This document shows positions 28,239 through 36,656 of a stretch of 64,000 bases of DNA, piece by piece. The DNA comes from Ferruginibacter sp. (GTDB lineage: Bacteria; Bacteroidota; Bacteroidia; Chitinophagales; Chitinophagaceae). Position 1 is the first letter of the stretch; the number at the start of each line of letters is the position of its first letter. The DNA is taken from the NCBI GenBank assembly GCA_019638525.1, contig JAHBTO010000001.1:1-64000 (forward strand), written 5' to 3'. Below the pieces are notes generated by a model. It had not been told where the DNA came from, did not search any database, and saw nothing but the letters and a program-made list of their open reading frames with translations. The translations under genes and the position numbers were made by a program.

Positions 28239-29795
28239 TCAAGATAATAAATATTGCTTAGCCAGTTCAGTAAATGAGATAATTTGTTGCTGTTGCCAAC
28301 TATTATCTTTTTTCATTTCGCCTGCCATCAGTTTGGCTACGGTAGCAGCACATTCCATAGCAGCTTTAGCATCTAAAAATAAAATCCGGGTACGGCGTGC
28401 AAGCACATCTTCAATAGTTAAAGCCATTTCTTTTCGTACCGCCCAAATAACTTCTGCCTTTATATTTTTTAGTGTTGGATGCAGAAGATTAGCCCAATCT
28501 TCATTTTCTGCACATAATTGTTTTAATGCTTTTGCATCGCTACCATACACAAGCATTGCATCACTTTTATCCAAATTATTTTGCCAGCCATGAATTTTTA
28601 AAGTCTCTGTTATACATTTTCTCTTATCCAGCTTTGCTGAAAAAACAGCGTTATTAACTGCATCCTCTCCCATCTTACGGTAGCTTGTCCATTTACCACC
28701 GGTAATAGTAACAAGGCCGCTGTTGCTTATTATTATGGTATGGCTGCGTGGCATCAGCGACGATTTGCGAATTTTATTTTTTATCACCAATGGCCGCTGT
28801 CCCACAAAAACACTCAACACATTTTTACGATGCACATTTACCCGCAGGTATTTATTTATATGCTGTAAAACAAATCCTATCTCTTCTTCAAGTGGCGCAG
28901 GCTCAATTGCCGCTTCATCAATTTGTGTATCGGTGGTACCCACAATTACTTTATCGTGCCAGGGTATAGCAAACAATACTCTTCCATCCGATGTTTTTGG
29001 AATCATCAATGCAGCATGTGCCGGAAAAATATGTTTATCAAAAACCAAATGTATCCCCTGCGATGGCAAAATAATTTTTTTCATCATACCATCATCCATC
29101 TGCATAATCTTATCGGCAAATACACCTGTAGCATTAATAAGCACTTTACATTTTGCGTCATATACATTACCGTTTATTTTATCGCTGATTTGTACACCGG
29201 TAATTTTCTTATTTTCTTTAATGATGCCGGTAACGGCGCAATAATTTATAACCGTACCACCATTATCAACAGCAGTTTGGGCAAGGTTAATAGCCAGCCG
29301 GCTATCGTCAAACTGCCCGTCTTGATACACAATAGCGCCTTTTAATTGGGAAGGGTTAATGGTTGGCAACAAAGTCTTTGCATTTTTTGCTGTAATAATT
29401 TTTGTTTTTCCAAGGCTTAATGTACCCGATAAAAAATTATATACTTTTAACCCAAAGCCATAATAAATTATTTGCCACAGGCTGTAACAGGGCAATACAA
29501 AAGAAAGGTTATGGCAAACATGCGGTGCATTTTTCAACAACAAACCTCTTTCTTTTAATGACTCCCTTACAAGCTTTATATTTCCCTGCGCCAGGTAACG
29601 CACACCGCCATGCACCAGTTTTGTAGATCGGCTTGAAGTGCCTTTTGCAAAATCAAACTGCTCAACCAATAAAGTTTTATAGCCACGGCTTGCTGCATCT
29701 ACGGCAGTGCCAAGGCCTGTGGCGCCGCCGCCAATGATGATGATATCCCATACTTTCACTTCATCAAGATGTTGCAGCATTCCGTTTCGGTTCAT
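28239..29795 (-). CDS. glpD: FAD-dependent glycerol-3-phosphate dehydrogenase
   Basis: A 518-residue peripheral membrane flavoprotein that oxidises glycerol 3-phosphate to dihydroxyacetone phosphate and passes electrons to the quinone pool. The FAD motif IIIGGGATGLGTAVDAASRG opens the protein after a 16-residue lead, followed by TSSRSTKLVHGGVRYL, characteristic of GlpD/GlpA. The C-terminal DAO domain with the segment KMGEDAVNNAVF is present. It lies 55 nt after glpK and 79 nt before glpF, completing the glycerol pathway. Confidence 0.96.
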   Translation of the reverse strand: MNRNGMLQHLDEVKVWDIIIIGGGATGLGTAVDAASRGYKTLLVEQFDFAKGTSSRSTKLVHGGVRYLAQGNIKLVRESLKERGLLLKNAPHVCHNLSFVLPCYSLWQIIYYGFGLKVYNFLSGTLSLGKTKIITAKNAKTLLPTINPSQLKGAIVYQDGQFDDSRLAINLAQTAVDNGGTVINYCAVTGIIKENKKITGVQISDKINGNVYDAKCKVLINATGVFADKIMQMDDGMMKKIILPSQGIHLVFDKHIFPAHAALMIPKTSDGRVLFAIPWHDKVIVGTTDTQIDEAAIEPAPLEEEIGFVLQHINKYLRVNVHRKNVLSVFVGQRPLVIKNKIRKSSLMPRSHTIIISNSGLVTITGGKWTSYRKMGEDAVNNAVFSAKLDKRKCITETLKIHGWQNNLDKSDAMLVYGSDAKALKQLCAENEDWANLLHPTLKNIKAEVIWAVRKEMALTIEDVLARRTRILFLDAKAAMECAATVAKLMAGEMKKDNSWQQQQIISFTELAKQYLLS

Positions 29796-29850
29796 AAACA
29801 GAAAATGTTTTTATTGATTTGGATGGGATATAACTTATTTTGAAACGATA

Positions 29851-31347
29851 TCAACTTTTTTCGCAATTGCTGATGGTTGTGTTCACTGCATTTTTCCAGC
29901 CTGCCGATAAGGATGTTCTTTGTGCTGCATCCATTTTTGATTCAAAAGCTTTATCAACCTGCCATTGCATTTGTATTTCATCAATGCTTTTCCAATAACC
30001 CACAGCAAGGCCTGCAAGATAAGCAGCACCCAATGCTGTTGTTTCAGTAATTGTTGGCCTAAGCACTTTTGTATGTAATATATCTGCCTGGAACTGCATG
30101 AGTAAATCATTGGCAGTAGCGCCGCCATCAACTCTTAGTTCTTTGATATCAATGCCGGCATCGGCTTCCATAGCTTTCAATACATCCATGGTTTGATAAG
30201 CGATACTCTCCAACGCTGCACGTGCAATATGGGCTGCAGTGCTGCCACGGGTAAGCCCGGTAATAGTTCCTTTTGCATCTTGTTTCCAGTAAGGTGCACC
30301 AAGCCCTGTAAAAGCCGGCACCACGTACACGGCACCGTTATCTTTTACTTTTAATGCCAACTCCTCTACCTCAGCTGATTTTTTTATGATACCCAATCCA
30401 TCCCTTAACCATTGCACCACAGCTCCGGCAATAAAAACACTTCCTTCCAATGCATATTGAGTAATGCCGTTTACTTTCCATGCAACGGTTGTAAGTAAAT
30501 TATTTTTCGATTCTACAGGCTTATCACCTGTATTCATCAACATAAAACAACCTGTACCATAGGTATTTTTAACCATGCCGGGTTGTGTGCACATTTGCCC
30601 AAATAAAGCCGATTGCTGATCGCCGGCTATACCGGCAATGGGAATATTATGAGCCGTGATGATGTTTTGTGTGCTGCCATACACTTCGCTGCTGCTGCGT
30701 ATTTGCGGCAGCATAATGCCGGGTATGTCAAAAATATTTTCCAGCTCGTCATCCCATTGCAACGTATGAATATTACACAACATGGTACGTGAAGCATTGG
30801 TTACATCGGTTACATGTATTTGCCCTTTTGTTAAATTCCAAATAAGCCAGGAGTCAATTGTTCCAAAACACAGTTCGCCTTTTTGGGCTTTATCTCTTGC
30901 GCCATCAACATTATCCAAAATCCACTTTACTTTAGTGGCCGAAAAATATGCATCCACAATCAAACCTGTTTTTTGCCTGACAGTTTTATCTAATCCTTTT
31001 GTACGCAACTCATCGCAGAAAGATGCTGTTCGCCTGTCTTGCCATACTATGGCGTTATAAACAGGCTTGCCTGTATTCCTGTCCCACACAACGGTTGTTT
31101 CTCTTTGATTGGTGATACCAATTGCTGCAATATTTTCGGCAGCAAGGCCTGCTTTGCTGATAACTTCGGCAGCTACACCTAATTGTGTACTCCAAATTTC
31201 ATTGGCATCATGTTCTACCCAACCGGGTTGAGGAAAAATTTGTGCAAATTCTTTTTGTGCTACTGCTTTTATGGAACCCTTTTTATCAAATATAATTGCA
31301 CGGCTGCTGGTGGTACCCTGGTCTAATGCTAAAATGTATTGCTCCAT
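29851..31347 (-). CDS. glpK: Glycerol kinase
   Basis: FGGY-family kinase of 498 residues that makes glycerol 3-phosphate from glycerol and ATP. The N-terminal phosphate-binding loop [15 protein letters not shown], the [14 protein letters not shown] block, [10 protein letters not shown] and the C-terminal [17 protein letters not shown] segment are diagnostic. First gene of the glp operon. A perfect 15-bp palindrome (31385-31399) lies 38 nt upstream of its ATG and may bind the glycerol regulator; no glpR gene is in the window. Confidence 0.97.
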   Translation of the reverse strand: MEQYILALDQGTTSSRAIIFDKKGSIKAVAQKEFAQIFPQPGWVEHDANEIWSTQLGVAAEVISKAGLAAENIAAIGITNQRETTVVWDRNTGKPVYNAIVWQDRRTASFCDELRTKGLDKTVRQKTGLIVDAYFSATKVKWILDNVDGARDKAQKGELCFGTIDSWLIWNLTKGQIHVTDVTNASRTMLCNIHTLQWDDELENIFDIPGIMLPQIRSSSEVYGSTQNIITAHNIPIAGIAGDQQSALFGQMCTQPGMVKNTYGTGCFMLMNTGDKPVESKNNLLTTVAWKVNGITQYALEGSVFIAGAVVQWLRDGLGIIKKSAEVEELALKVKDNGAVYVVPAFTGLGAPYWKQDAKGTITGLTRGSTAAHIARAALESIAYQTMDVLKAMEADAGIDIKELRVDGGATANDLLMQFQADILHTKVLRPTITETTALGAAYLAGLAVGYWKSIDEIQMQWQVDKAFESKMDAAQRTSLSAGWKNAVNTTISNCEKS

Positions 31348-31384
31348 AAAAATTATTTTCTTTCAAGTTAAAAACAAAATATTG

Positions 31385-31399
31385 TTTAAGTAACTTAAA
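31385..31399. promoter_or_regulatory. Perfect 15-bp palindrome upstream of the glp operon
   Basis: TTTAAGT-A-ACTTAAA, 7-bp arms around one central base, between the glpK start and the terminator of the next gene. This is the only promoter region available to glpK-glpD-glpF, so it is a good candidate operator for a glycerol-responsive regulator encoded elsewhere. Confidence 0.5.
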
Positions 31400-31438
31400 A
31401 GACAAAAAAAGCTGCATGATTTTCATCACACAGCTTTT
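31400..31438 (-). terminator. Rho-independent terminator of the gene at 31463-32326
   Basis: Stem AAAAGCTG / CAGCTTTT (31407-31414 with 31431-31438), a 16-nt loop with some inner pairing, and a seven-base T run on the minus strand. It lies 25 nt after the stop codon. Confidence 0.75.
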
Positions 31439-31462
31439 ATCAAACTTCCAAAAAAAAAATAT

Positions 31463-32326
31463 TTATCCCCTGCGTCCTTTGCCTCTTTTATGTACGGTTG
31501 TTTTCACTCTTGTGTTTCCGGCAGGCCCGGTAACCCTTGTACGGGTAACCCTGTAATTTTTACGGGCAACTGTAGTACGTTTTACTACAATGGGCGAAGA
31601 AGTGCGGTAAGGTTTGTAAATACGATGAGCAACTACAGCCCTGTGTGTACGCACCACTGCAAAATGTGTGTGATAACGGTAGCAGCCCGGATGGAAAATC
31701 CTCCATGCAACAGGATGCCATGGCCTCCACCAAACCGGGTAATGCCTCCACCTGAATGGCGAAACCCACGGAACATAAGCCGGGCGATAAACAAAACGTA
31801 CGCAGGGCCAGTAAAACACATTCACTACAATGCGAACAGCACTGTTATTTAAAATTGATGGGCCGCTTGTATTTGCATCAGCATCGCTAAAATTAAATAC
31901 TTCGTCGCCTTCGTCAGATGGCTCTACAATTTTTTGTTCACCATAGATGTCTTCATCGCCGGTGATTTGAATGATGGCAGTGGTATCGCCGGTTTTTTCA
32001 AGTTCTATTACGGCTATATCCTGGCTTTCATTTTCAGATACGGGCACTTGTAATATAAAAACCTGTGCATCGCCATCTTTTTTATTGATAACCCTGATAT
32101 AATCTGTTTCCCCATCGCCATTTAGATCTAAATTATTTACATTTTTATCCTGGCTATTGAGAAGTTTTTCAAACTCTTCAGGAGAAGATGACTGCTTAAA
32201 TAATTCTAATGCACCTTGTAGGCTAAAGTTATCTCCCGGTAATCCTGTGGAATCTTCCTGGGCATATAAATTAACTGTGCTGAATACAACACAAGTTAAG
32301 ATGATAAGGTTTTTAATTTTTTGCAT
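31463..32326 (-). CDS. Secreted protein with an EF-hand-like loop and an aromatic/His/Arg-rich tail
   Basis: A 287-residue exported protein I do not recognise by name. A signal peptide (residues 1-22, ending LYAQ) leads to an acidic half with a dockerin/EF-hand-like calcium loop LDLNGDGETDYIRV (about residue 50), then an acidic linker, then an abruptly basic second half. That half is rich in Trp, Tyr, Pro, His and Arg (FYWPCVRFVYRPAYVPW, then RWRHYPVWWRPWHP) and ends in Arg/Lys/Thr repeats RGKGRRG. Similar tails occur in hypothetical proteins of related bacteria as I recall. A surface or nucleic-acid/polyanion-binding role would fit the charge, but is only inference. It has its own terminator. 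Confidence 0.8.
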   Translation of the reverse strand: MQKIKNLIILTCVVFSTVNLYAQEDSTGLPGDNFSLQGALELFKQSSSPEEFEKLLNSQDKNVNNLDLNGDGETDYIRVINKKDGDAQVFILQVPVSENESQDIAVIELEKTGDTTAIIQITGDEDIYGEQKIVEPSDEGDEVFNFSDADANTSGPSILNNSAVRIVVNVFYWPCVRFVYRPAYVPWVSPFRWRHYPVWWRPWHPVAWRIFHPGCYRYHTHFAVVRTHRAVVAHRIYKPYRTSSPIVVKRTTVARKNYRVTRTRVTGPAGNTRVKTTVHKRGKGRRG

Positions 32327-32421
32327 AACGGTTGATTTTTGTATGCTTATGACTGAGCTTTAGCCTTAAAGTTTATTTATAAATTAATTTTTTAGATTAA
32401 AAAATTCATTCAAATAATATG

Positions 32422-32451
32422 GTTGTAAACATTATTATTTATATTTGCAAC
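32422..32451 (+). promoter_or_regulatory. Candidate operator and promoter of the small protein-TonB receptor operon
   Basis: An 11-bp imperfect inverted repeat GTTGTAAACAT-N8-ATATTTGCAAC (9 of 11 paired positions) spans 32422-32451 and overlaps the -7 box TATATTTG (32440-32447), 25 nt before the TTG start at 32473. Size, AT content and position resemble metal-repressor (Fur/Zur type) boxes, but the regulator is unknown. Confidence 0.5.
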
Positions 32452-32472
32452 AATGTATCAAAAATTTAGTCT

Positions 32473-32808
32473 TTGTTACAAAGCTTTTTTATAAGAAAAA
32501 CAATTGCCGCATTTTTAATACTGGTTTTTGCTTTTAGCATAACACCAACTATTGTATTACATAATTGGTTTGCCAATCATACCGATACATGCATACAGCA
32601 AAAAAATAGCCAGTTGCCACAAATAAGCAGCGCCACATTTCATTGCCATTGCAATAGTATGGTAGCAGTATCGGCATTTACCGAACCCGGGCAATTTGAA
32701 ATTGCTGCTGTAGAGAAAGTTTTTAATACAGCAACCTCTATCGAAATTGTTCAACCAACTACTTCCCTAATAATTTTTCATTCGCTGAGGGGGCCGCCAA
32801 CAGTGTAA
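32473..32808 (+). CDS. Small exported/membrane protein with an HCHC motif, upstream of a TonB receptor
   Basis: A 111-residue protein, not recognised. One hydrophobic segment at about residues 9-29 works as signal anchor or signal peptide; the mature part carries His30, His36, Cys40 and a compact His57-Cys58-His59-Cys60 cluster, then a segment of about 50 ordinary residues. The start is TTG at 32473: an in-frame stop lies two codons upstream and no ATG precedes the hydrophobic segment. It shares promoter and strand with the TonB receptor 87 nt downstream. The His/Cys cluster and the shared operator suggest that it handles the metal taken up by that receptor, but no biochemical evidence is visible. 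Confidence 0.72.
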   Translation: MLQSFFIRKTIAAFLILVFAFSITPTIVLHNWFANHTDTCIQQKNSQLPQISSATFHCHCNSMVAVSAFTEPGQFEIAAVEKVFNTATSIEIVQPTTSLIIFHSLRGPPTV

Positions 32809-32895
32809 TATTTTTTATTACTGTACAAACAGGCAAACGGATTTTGATTTCCGTTTTTTATTTCTTCATTGAAATTTTATTAAACTATTTTTCAA

Positions 32896-35331
32896 ATGCG
32901 AATTATCATCATACGCTTTATTGTGTTACTGTTAACTGTTGTAAATACACAATCAACTAATGCAAAAGTTTATACCAATATTGAAATTCATAATTACAAT
33001 TATATAAATGGTACATTTTCTGGTAAAATTACAGATGCTGCAACCGGCGCTGCTATTGAGGCAGCAACCGTTTACATTTCCGACATTAAATTTGGTACTG
33101 CATCAGATGCATCGGGCAGGTTTATCATAAGGAACATACCGCCGGGTAAACACCTTGTTGAAATATCACATATAGGTTACAACAGCATTGTTGAAAACAT
33201 AAACATGAATGCCGATATAATAAAGGATTTTGCAATGAGCGAAAGTATTGTTGAAAACAATGCTGTGGTTGTTACGGGTGTTTCGAGCGCCTCACAGTTA
33301 AAAAAAATTCCCATCTCAGTTTCTGTAATGCGTAAAGAAGATTTTTTCAGGAACGCATCTACCAACATCATCGAATCGTTGAGTAAGATGGGTGGTGTAT
33401 CAACAGTATCAACCGGGCCGGCCATATCAAAACCGGTGATACGTGGCCTTAGCTACAACCGTGTATTAACCATCAATGATGGTGTACGGCAGGAAGGGCA
33501 GCAATGGGGCGATGAACATGGTATTGAAATAGATGAGGCAAGTGTTAGCAAGATTGAGTTGCTGAAAGGCCCGGCTTCTATCATATACGGTAGCGATGCG
33601 TTGGGTGGCGTTATAAATATCATCACCAATGTACCGGTGCCCACCAATACATTAAAAGCAAACCTCTCGGGCAACTATCAATCAAACAACCATCTTCGTT
33701 CGCTCAATTTTAATATTGGCGCAAATAAAAACGGATTTAACTGGAACCTCTATTCATCCAATAAAGCTGCAGAAGATTACAGGAATAAATATGATTACCG
33801 GGTTTTTAATTCAAAGTTTAAGGAAAATAACTTTGGCGGATATGTTGGTTACAATGGCAGATGGGGCTTTAGCCATCTATTGTTCAGTAAATTTAATTTA
33901 AAGGCTGGCATGGTTGAAGGAGAAAGGGATAGCGCCGGTTTTTTTATTAAACATATAACAAGTGCTATAACCGAAAGGGCCACTGCGGCCGATTTCAGAT
34001 CAACCACGCCACAGGTGCCATACCAGCATATTCAACATTACAAAATTGCAACTGATAACAATATTAGATTTGGTAAAAACCATCTTACATTTAATTTAGG
34101 TTATCAAATAAATAAAAGAGAAGAGTTTGGCAATGCCGATGATGTTAATGAACGTAGTTTATATTTTATACTGGGAACATTTACCTATACCGGGCAGTTT
34201 CATTTTACAGAAAAAAACAACTGGAAAACTTCTATCGGCATCAACGGTATGCAGCAACACAATACCAACAAAGGCATTGAGCAAATGATACCCGGCTACA
34301 ACCTGTTTGATTTCGGCATTTATACCTTCACACAAAAAACAATTGATAAACTTACAATCAGCGGCGGGGTTCGGTTTGACAACCGCTATTTAGATGCCGG
34401 TAATTTACTTGATGGTAGCGTAATAAAAGGTAGTGCATTTAAAAAATCGTTCTCAAATTTTTCGGGTAGCGCCGGTTTGGCTGCACAGGTAACAAAAAAT
34501 ATAAACCTAAAGTTCAATATCGCTAGAGGTTTTAGAGCGCCCGGCTTACCTGAACTGGCAAGCAATGGCGCACACGAAGGAACCATTCGTTACGAATATG
34601 GCAACAGCCAATTAAAAAGCGAAACAAGTTTGCAGTTAGATGGTGGTATTGAATATGGCACCCAACATCTATCTTTTGGCTTATCGGCTTTTTACAACAG
34701 CTTCAGCAATTTTATTTTTTACAGAAAATTAGAAGCAGCCGCCGGTGGCGATAGCCTGGTAAATGTAAACAACAACCTGCTTACGGCTTTTAAATTCGAT
34801 CAGTCGAAAGCCAGGTTAACAGGCCTGGAAGCTACCCTTGACATACATCCGCATCCGCTTGACTGGTTGCATATTTTAAACAGTTTTTCATTGGTAAACG
34901 GACAATTTAAAAATGCTGTAGAGGGAAACAAATCTCTTCCTTTCATTCCTGCCACAAAACTAATAACAGAAATAAAAGGCAGTTTTAATAACATTACTAA
35001 AAACATCCATAATTTTTATGCAAAGTTTGAAGTGGACAATACATTTAGAAAGAAGGATGTGTTTACAGCTTACAATACCGAAACAATAACCCCCGGCTAT
35101 ACTTTGTTAAATGCCGGCATAGGAACTGATTTTGTGAATACTAAAAACAAAACTTTGTTAAGCCTTAGTATTAATGCATTAAACATAACAGATGTTGCTT
35201 ACCAAAATCATTTAAGCCGCCTTAAATATGCCGATGTAAATATAGCAACAGGCAGGCAGGGAGTGTATAACATGGGCAGGAACTTTAGTATAAAATTAAA
35301 TGTGCCCATTGGTTTCAATTTACAAAAATGA
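32896..35331 (+). CDS. TonB-dependent outer-membrane receptor with N-terminal carboxypeptidase-regulatory-like domain
   Basis: An 811-residue receptor: signal peptide (1-23), a CarboxypepD_reg-like beta domain (about 38-120, GTFSGKITDAATGAAIEAAT), plug domain (about 130-250, with KPVIRGLSYNRVLTINDGVR and LKGPASIIYGSDALGGVINI) and a 22-strand barrel ending in ...FSIKLNVPIGF. The plug segment QEGQQWGDEHGIEIDEA is rich in acidic residues and His, as in metal-import receptors such as ZnuD, which it resembles more than siderophore or SusC-type receptors. No SusD partner follows. The upstream small HCHC protein and palindromic operator support metal-regulated uptake; zinc is a guess. Confidence 0.9.
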   Translation: MRIIIIRFIVLLLTVVNTQSTNAKVYTNIEIHNYNYINGTFSGKITDAATGAAIEAATVYISDIKFGTASDASGRFIIRNIPPGKHLVEISHIGYNSIVENINMNADIIKDFAMSESIVENNAVVVTGVSSASQLKKIPISVSVMRKEDFFRNASTNIIESLSKMGGVSTVSTGPAISKPVIRGLSYNRVLTINDGVRQEGQQWGDEHGIEIDEASVSKIELLKGPASIIYGSDALGGVINIITNVPVPTNTLKANLSGNYQSNNHLRSLNFNIGANKNGFNWNLYSSNKAAEDYRNKYDYRVFNSKFKENNFGGYVGYNGRWGFSHLLFSKFNLKAGMVEGERDSAGFFIKHITSAITERATAADFRSTTPQVPYQHIQHYKIATDNNIRFGKNHLTFNLGYQINKREEFGNADDVNERSLYFILGTFTYTGQFHFTEKNNWKTSIGINGMQQHNTNKGIEQMIPGYNLFDFGIYTFTQKTIDKLTISGGVRFDNRYLDAGNLLDGSVIKGSAFKKSFSNFSGSAGLAAQVTKNINLKFNIARGFRAPGLPELASNGAHEGTIRYEYGNSQLKSETSLQLDGGIEYGTQHLSFGLSAFYNSFSNFIFYRKLEAAAGGDSLVNVNNNLLTAFKFDQSKARLTGLEATLDIHPHPLDWLHILNSFSLVNGQFKNAVEGNKSLPFIPATKLITEIKGSFNNITKNIHNFYAKFEVDNTFRKKDVFTAYNTETITPGYTLLNAGIGTDFVNTKNKTLLSLSINALNITDVAYQNHLSRLKYADVNIATGRQGVYNMGRNFSIKLNVPIGFNLQK

Positions 35332-35478
35332 TTTTTACAGCAAGGAAATACCGGTAAAGCAAGAACATGCCTGCATATTTTTTTGTTGAACACAAACCTT
35401 TTGTTTTTTTAAAATGAAAAAATGAAATTTAGAAAGCAGGCTACTGAATTTTCAAAAAAAGAATCTTATTTTGTATAT

Positions 35479-35922
35479 ATGATAGATATAAATATCAATA
35501 CTCCGGCTCTGCTTTTTCCTGCCATTACCTTACTGATGCTGGCATTTACTAACCGCTTTTTATCGCTGGCAGTTTTAGTACGCAAACTGCATGATGAGTA
35601 TAGCCGAGGCGAAAGGGAGAAAAATATTCTGAAACAGATTAAGAATATCCGCAGCCGCATCAACCTTATCCGTTATATGCAGGCGTTGAGTGTACTTAGT
35701 TTTTTATGTTGTGTACTATGTATGTATGCCATTTATCGCAACTGGATGGTGATGGCTCATTGGATTTTTGCAGGCAGCCTGTTTTTCCTGCTTGCATCTA
35801 TCCTTTTATCGCTAATAGAAATTAATAAAAGCACCAAAGCTATTGAACTGGTGCTAAGCGATATTGAAGAACTGGATAAGGAAAATATATTTACTGATAT
35901 TTTTAAAAAAGAAGATAATTAA
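35479..35922 (+). CDS. DUF2721 membrane protein
   Basis: A 147-residue protein with three hydrophobic segments (about residues 8-30, 70-92, 98-122) and a charged loop between the first two; the opening NTPALLFPAITLLMLAFTNR is the DUF2721 signature. The frame is open from ATG 35422, but the 19 additional residues are polar and unlike the family, so ATG 35479 is preferred. The function is unknown. Its last 4 nt overlap the end of the convergent DUF983 gene. Confidence 0.82.
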   Translation: MIDININTPALLFPAITLLMLAFTNRFLSLAVLVRKLHDEYSRGEREKNILKQIKNIRSRINLIRYMQALSVLSFLCCVLCMYAIYRNWMVMAHWIFAGSLFFLLASILLSLIEINKSTKAIELVLSDIEELDKENIFTDIFKKEDN

Positions 35923-36350
35923 TCAAACTCTACCGGTTTTGTTGTTTCATAATGCTCATTGTACTTAACAAAAAAACGCATATAAATAACACGGCTTACC
36001 CTCATTAGCCAGGGCTGCATAATAACCAGCAACAGCGTATTTAAACCAAGCCACCAAAATATACGATTATCGGTGGTAGATACACCAATAAACACAAGCC
36101 ATATTATAAAAGTAATTGCCGTAATACCAACTGTTAATGCATAACTCACATAACCGGTTCCAAACCAAAATCCTTTTTCCATATCATATTTTTGTTTACA
36201 AACTTCACAACATTCGGGCATATCAAATATGTGCGACAGCTTCAACTGCTTGTATGGGTTGGGGTCTTTAAACATAGGGCCCCGCCTGCAACGAGGGCAT
36301 TTCATTGTTAAGATGCTCCAGATATAATTAGGGGTTGGTTTTGGGTTCAT
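35919..36350 (-). CDS. DUF983 family membrane protein with two CxxC pairs
   Basis: A 143-residue protein: the N-terminal cytoplasmic part has CPRC (about residue 18) and, some 30 residues on, ECCEVC, a likely zinc ribbon; two or three membrane segments (about 68-90, 100-125) follow. This is the DUF983 layout; the family has no known function. A complete promoter is visible just upstream (36356-36387), ending only 5 nt from the ATG. It converges on and overlaps the DUF2721 gene by 4 nt. Confidence 0.88.
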   Translation of the reverse strand: MNPKPTPNYIWSILTMKCPRCRRGPMFKDPNPYKQLKLSHIFDMPECCEVCKQKYDMEKGFWFGTGYVSYALTVGITAITFIIWLVFIGVSTTDNRIFWWLGLNTLLLVIMQPWLMRVSRVIYMRFFVKYNEHYETTKPVEFD

Positions 36351-36355
36351 AACTG

Positions 36356-36387
36356 CAAAGTTAATAAAGCCGGAATTTTACTGCAAA
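36356..36387 (-). promoter_or_regulatory. Promoter of the DUF983 gene, abutting the start codon
   Basis: Minus strand: TTTG (36384-36387), 20-nt spacer, TAACTTTG (36356-36363), both matching the Bacteroidota consensus. Only 5 nt separate the -7 box from ATG 36350, so the transcript should be leaderless or nearly so. Confidence 0.6.
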
Positions 36388-36397
36388 AGACAAATTT

Positions 36398-36652
36398 TTA
36401 TTTGTATTTAATTTTAAAAAACAGCATCACCAGGCTCATGGTAAGCACCATGCTGTTTGTATAAATAATAGCTGCATCCAACACAAGTATGCCATACAGT
36501 AACCACATAGATACACCCAGTATCAGCAATGCCAGCATAGACAATGAAAGGTCTTTTGAAGATTTTGTTTTCCATATTTTTATCACCTGTGGTAAAAAAG
36601 TAATGGAAGTAATGGTGCCTGCTGCCAGGCCTAAAATTTGAATTGCCGACAT
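36398..36652 (-). CDS. SemiSWEET-type sugar transporter
   Basis: An 84-residue protein with three membrane helices, one PQ-loop/MtN3 repeat, which dimerises to form a bacterial SemiSWEET sugar uniporter. The loop TFLPQVIKIWKTKSSKDLSL carries the PQ motif; WLLYGI and the Asn in IIYTNSMVL correspond to conserved sugar-pocket positions of the family. It starts 4 nt after the ABC exporter gene on the same strand and is probably co-transcribed and translationally coupled with it. Substrate unknown. Confidence 0.9.
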   Translation of the reverse strand: MSAIQILGLAAGTITSITFLPQVIKIWKTKSSKDLSLSMLALLILGVSMWLLYGILVLDAAIIYTNSMVLTMSLVMLFFKIKYK

Positions 36653-36656
36653 ACAA

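Noticed and set aside
28723..29244. Plus-strand open frame of 173 codons
   Set aside because: Antisense to glpD, which is continuous and full length.
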